Assembly: GCA_002440145.1 (NCBI GenBank)
Contig: DJRS01000147.1
Coordinates: 1 to 17,674, forward strand
Reading direction: 5' to 3'
DNA length: 17,674 nucleotides
Source of the DNA: Verrucomicrobia bacterium UBA6354
GTDB lineage: Bacteria > Verrucomicrobiota > Kiritimatiellia > RFP12 > UBA1067
A program made the translations under genes and the position numbers. Positions 16,107 to 17,674 of this stretch are shown piece after piece (position 1 is the stretch's first letter; each line of letters starts with the position of its first letter). The notes under the pieces are model-generated. The model made no database searches, was not told where the DNA came from, and worked only from the letters and a program-made list of their open reading frames with translations.

Positions 16107-17291
16107 ATGCGCCGTATTTCGCCCCGTCTGAGCATCAACGCGGCGCTTCTTTGCCTGCCGCTGGCCGTGGTGTCTTTTGCGGCTGTTTTCTTCTATATGC
16201 GCGACGTGCCGAGGCTTGTTTCCAACGAAAAGAAACGTCTGCGGGCGGAATATCGCGAGATTGCCGCGCAGCTGAAAGCGACGCAAGATCCCGCTTCGTG
16301 CGTCAAGCGGACGCGCGGGTGGAGCCGTACGACGTCGGAAGGCGAGATGGCTCCCGGCGAATGGGGGCGCTTTCCCGCGCCTGCCGGCGGGATGACGGTC
16401 TGGTACCGGCAAGGGCGCAAGTATTATGCGCGTACCGTTCCAGCGTTGGAAGAGACGGATTTCCGTTCTTTGTTTCTTGTCGGCGGTTCCTGTGTGCTCG
16501 TTCTTCTGTTCGCGTTGACTCTCCTGGGCATTCGCTTTTTCATCTCCGAGACGCGGGCGCGCGACGATTTTCTGGCCGCGACGGCGCACGATCTTACGAC
16601 GCCTCTTGTCGGGCTGCGTCTTCTCGTGCGCCGCGACAATCCGGAAGCGCGGCAGGCGGTGGAGCGTTTGCTGCGGCTGGTGGGCAACGTCAAAGACTAT
16701 CTGCAATCCGGCGGGCGCCGCTTGCCGGTCGTGTGCGAACAGGTGGATTTGTGCGCCGTCTACGCCGAAGCCTATGCGCTTTTCGTCGCGGATTACCGGG
16801 ACGTTTCCGGCGGCGCGGACATTCCCGTCCACGCGGACGGGCAGGGCCCCTGGTTCGTGTGGGCGGACGAAACGCGCCTCGTGCAGATCATCTGGAACTT
16901 GCTCGCGAACGAGCTCAAGTATGCGGCGGCGTCCGGACCGCTGGAAGTGCGGCTCTCGCGCACGCATGACCGCGTGCAGATGTCGTTCGTCGACGTCGGA
17001 CCGGGCATGTCGCGCCGTGAGCGGCAACGGGCGTTCGACCGCTATTACCGCTCGCGCGGCGCCATGAAGACGGGAAAGGGCGGCTTTGGCATTGGACTTT
17101 GCACGTCGCGCGAGTTCGCGCGCCTTATGGGCGGCGACCTCACGGTCGCCGCCAACCGTCCGCAGGGGTGTGTGTTTACGCTTAGCCTGCCATGCCCCGC
17201 CGACTCCGGTCCAGACGGTTTGGCGGATCGCAAGGAAGGTTGTTCGCCCCCGTTGCGCCGGAACGGTGGCGCCGTCGCGCCGGAACGGTGA
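16107..17291 (+). CDS. Membrane sensor histidine kinase
   Basis: This is a 394-residue two-component sensor kinase. Membrane segments at about 10-30 and 121-145 flank a small external sensor region of about 90 residues (31-120) with no recognised domain. The dimerisation domain has ATAHDLTTPLVGL with phospho-acceptor H161 and an intact HDxxT phosphatase motif. The ATPase domain has the N box WNLLANELKYA (263-273), the G1 box DVGPGM (296-301), F box FDRYYRS and G2 box GGFGIGL (325-331). The conserved core ends near residue 362; the last 30 residues are Pro/Arg/Gly-rich and partly encoded by a short direct repeat. ATG 16107 has AAGGA at 16094-16098, 8 nt upstream. No response regulator is present before the window ends, so its partner is unknown. 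Confidence 0.92.
   Translation: MRRISPRLSINAALLCLPLAVVSFAAVFFYMRDVPRLVSNEKKRLRAEYREIAAQLKATQDPASCVKRTRGWSRTTSEGEMAPGEWGRFPAPAGGMTVWYRQGRKYYARTVPALEETDFRSLFLVGGSCVLVLLFALTLLGIRFFISETRARDDFLAATAHDLTTPLVGLRLLVRRDNPEARQAVERLLRLVGNVKDYLQSGGRRLPVVCEQVDLCAVYAEAYALFVADYRDVSGGADIPVHADGQGPWFVWADETRLVQIIWNLLANELKYAAASGPLEVRLSRTHDRVQMSFVDVGPGMSRRERQRAFDRYYRSRGAMKTGKGGFGIGLCTSREFARLMGGDLTVAANRPQGCVFTLSLPCPADSGPDGLADRKEGCSPPLRRNGGAVAPER
17255..17290. repeat. 14-bp direct repeat, two copies 22 bp apart
   Basis: GCGCCGGAACGGTG occurs identically at 17255-17268 and 17277-17290, with an 8-bp spacer (period 22 bp). It encodes part of the non-conserved Arg/Pro tail of the histidine kinase and ends one base before the last base of its stop codon. 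The first copy also forms GCGCC-N8-GGCGC. This is probably a small local duplication. Confidence 0.7.
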
Positions 17292-17464
17292 CTCTGGGCG
17301 TCTGCCTTTTCCGCCCTCCTGTCCGACCCCTGAAAACAAAGACCACTGCCCCGATTCCGGTCTTGCAACTGCGATTTTTCAAGGAGGCGGATTGCCTTTT
17401 CGTGGCCGTACTCCTTCCCGGAACTTTCGGGTCGGACGCGTCTCTTGGGTAGACCGTGTACCGG
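17292..17464. other. Non-coding stretch after the kinase gene
   Basis: I see no credible gene here. A + strand open frame (17192-17452) has no family resemblance and starts inside the kinase. The stretch contains a spaced inverted pair, AAGACC (17339-17344) and GGTCTT (17359-17364), with a 14-nt gap. It shares its arms with the palindrome array downstream. AGACCGTG at 17451 is another half-copy. No intrinsic terminator with a T-run is evident, although a weak hairpin from the spaced pair is possible. Confidence 0.5.
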
Positions 17465-17552
17465 AGACCAAGGTCTCCCACATAAAAGACCAAGGTCTCT
17501 GGAGTAAAAGACCGTGGTCTCTAGGACAAAAGACCGCGGTCTTTTGGAAATG
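17465..17552. repeat. Four tandem 22-bp units, each with palindrome AGACCNNGGTCT
   Basis: AGACCNNGGTCT begins at 17465, 17487, 17509 and 17531, so the period is exactly 22 bp, about two turns of DNA. The central dinucleotide varies (AA, AA, GT, GC) while both arms are identical in all four copies. The 10-bp linkers are less conserved; the first three end in AAA. The first copy extends to GGAGACC/GGTCTCC, and the fourth to a perfect 20-bp palindrome (17527-17546, half-site CAAAAGACCG). Repeats and linkers are too short for CRISPR. Possible roles are an array of dimer-binding operator sites, an iteron-like or REP-like intergenic element, or a bidirectional transcription end with A/T-flanked stems. 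Function is unknown. Confidence 0.85.
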
Positions 17553-17674
17553 TTCTGCCGAAACACCCCACCCTTTTGCCCTGCGCACACCCGTTTCTGC
17601 CTTTGGGAGGGTCCGTCCTCCGGTCCGACTCGCGGTCTATTGTCTGGCTGCTCGCGAAGCCCCCCCCCCCCCCC
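17553..17674. other. Gene-free window end with a 15-C tract
   Basis: No gene, RNA or known element is visible between the repeat array and the end. The last 15 bases (17660-17674) are all C. A homopolymer exactly at a sequence end is most easily explained as a sequencing or assembly artefact (a poly-G read tail on the other strand). A true long C/G tract at which assembly stopped would look the same. Confidence 0.7.

Noticed and set aside
17192..17452. An 86-codon + strand open frame after the kinase
   Set aside because: It begins inside the kinase gene in another frame, has no supported start and no recognisable sequence features.
17527..17546. Classic one-directional rho-independent terminator
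   Set aside because: The stem has almost no loop and is followed by GGAAATG rather than a T-run; termination is possible but cannot be called from sequence.
17465..17552. CRISPR array
   Set aside because: The conserved part is 12 bp and the linkers 10 bp, far shorter than CRISPR repeats and spacers, linkers are partly similar to each other, and no cas gene is nearby.
17045..17590. Minus-strand open frames running through the palindrome array
   Set aside because: They have no ribosome-binding site I can see, cover the kinase gene antisense, and their repeated peptide simply reflects the DNA repeat. Automatic annotation could wrongly call a small protein here.

Overview
This window is bacterial, densely coded and, by eye, roughly 60 percent GC. 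All thirteen credible genes lie on the + strand. It starts inside a transketolase gene and ends in a run of 15 C residues, so its right edge looks like the end of a contig. Most genes have clear Shine-Dalgarno sequences, and several overlap their neighbours by 4 bp. A fused SecDF, a single-chain GluQ-type synthetase, an AHLGG-type PurE and an EF-hand membrane protein of unassigned family together suggest the Verrucomicrobiota/Kiritimatiellota side of the PVC group. That placement is an inference from gene style with low confidence; there is no rRNA or other marker here to settle it.

Layout. Positions 1-1736 hold central and purine metabolism: transketolase (partial) and purE. Positions 1764-5765 are a complete polyamine ABC importer, potA-potB-potC-potD, in which each gene overlaps the next by 4 bp. 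A short intergenic stretch with inverted repeats (5774-5821) leads into ilvD (branched-chain amino-acid synthesis) and apt (adenine salvage). Next comes a 552-residue protein with one canonical EF-hand loop and three C-terminal membrane segments, then gluQ (tRNA-Asp queuosine glutamylation) and uppP (undecaprenyl-pyrophosphate phosphatase).

A good sigma70-like promoter (TGGACT-N17-TATAAT) over the 3' end of uppP marks a probable second transcription unit: secDF, an NrnA-type DHH phosphoesterase, an ELM1-family protein and a sensor histidine kinase. The first three overlap by 4 bp each and the kinase follows after 11 bp. The unit therefore joins protein export, nanoRNA or nucleotide turnover, a protein of uncertain role and a sensor kinase whose response regulator is not in the window.

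The last 383 bp (17292-17674) hold no credible gene. They contain the most unusual feature of the window: four copies of the palindrome AGACCNNGGTCT spaced exactly 22 bp apart, the last extended to a perfect 20-bp palindrome. I see no mobile element, CRISPR array, tRNA or rRNA. Apart from the palindrome array and the EF-hand protein, the gene content is ordinary housekeeping, and I do not see a convincing new multi-gene system.
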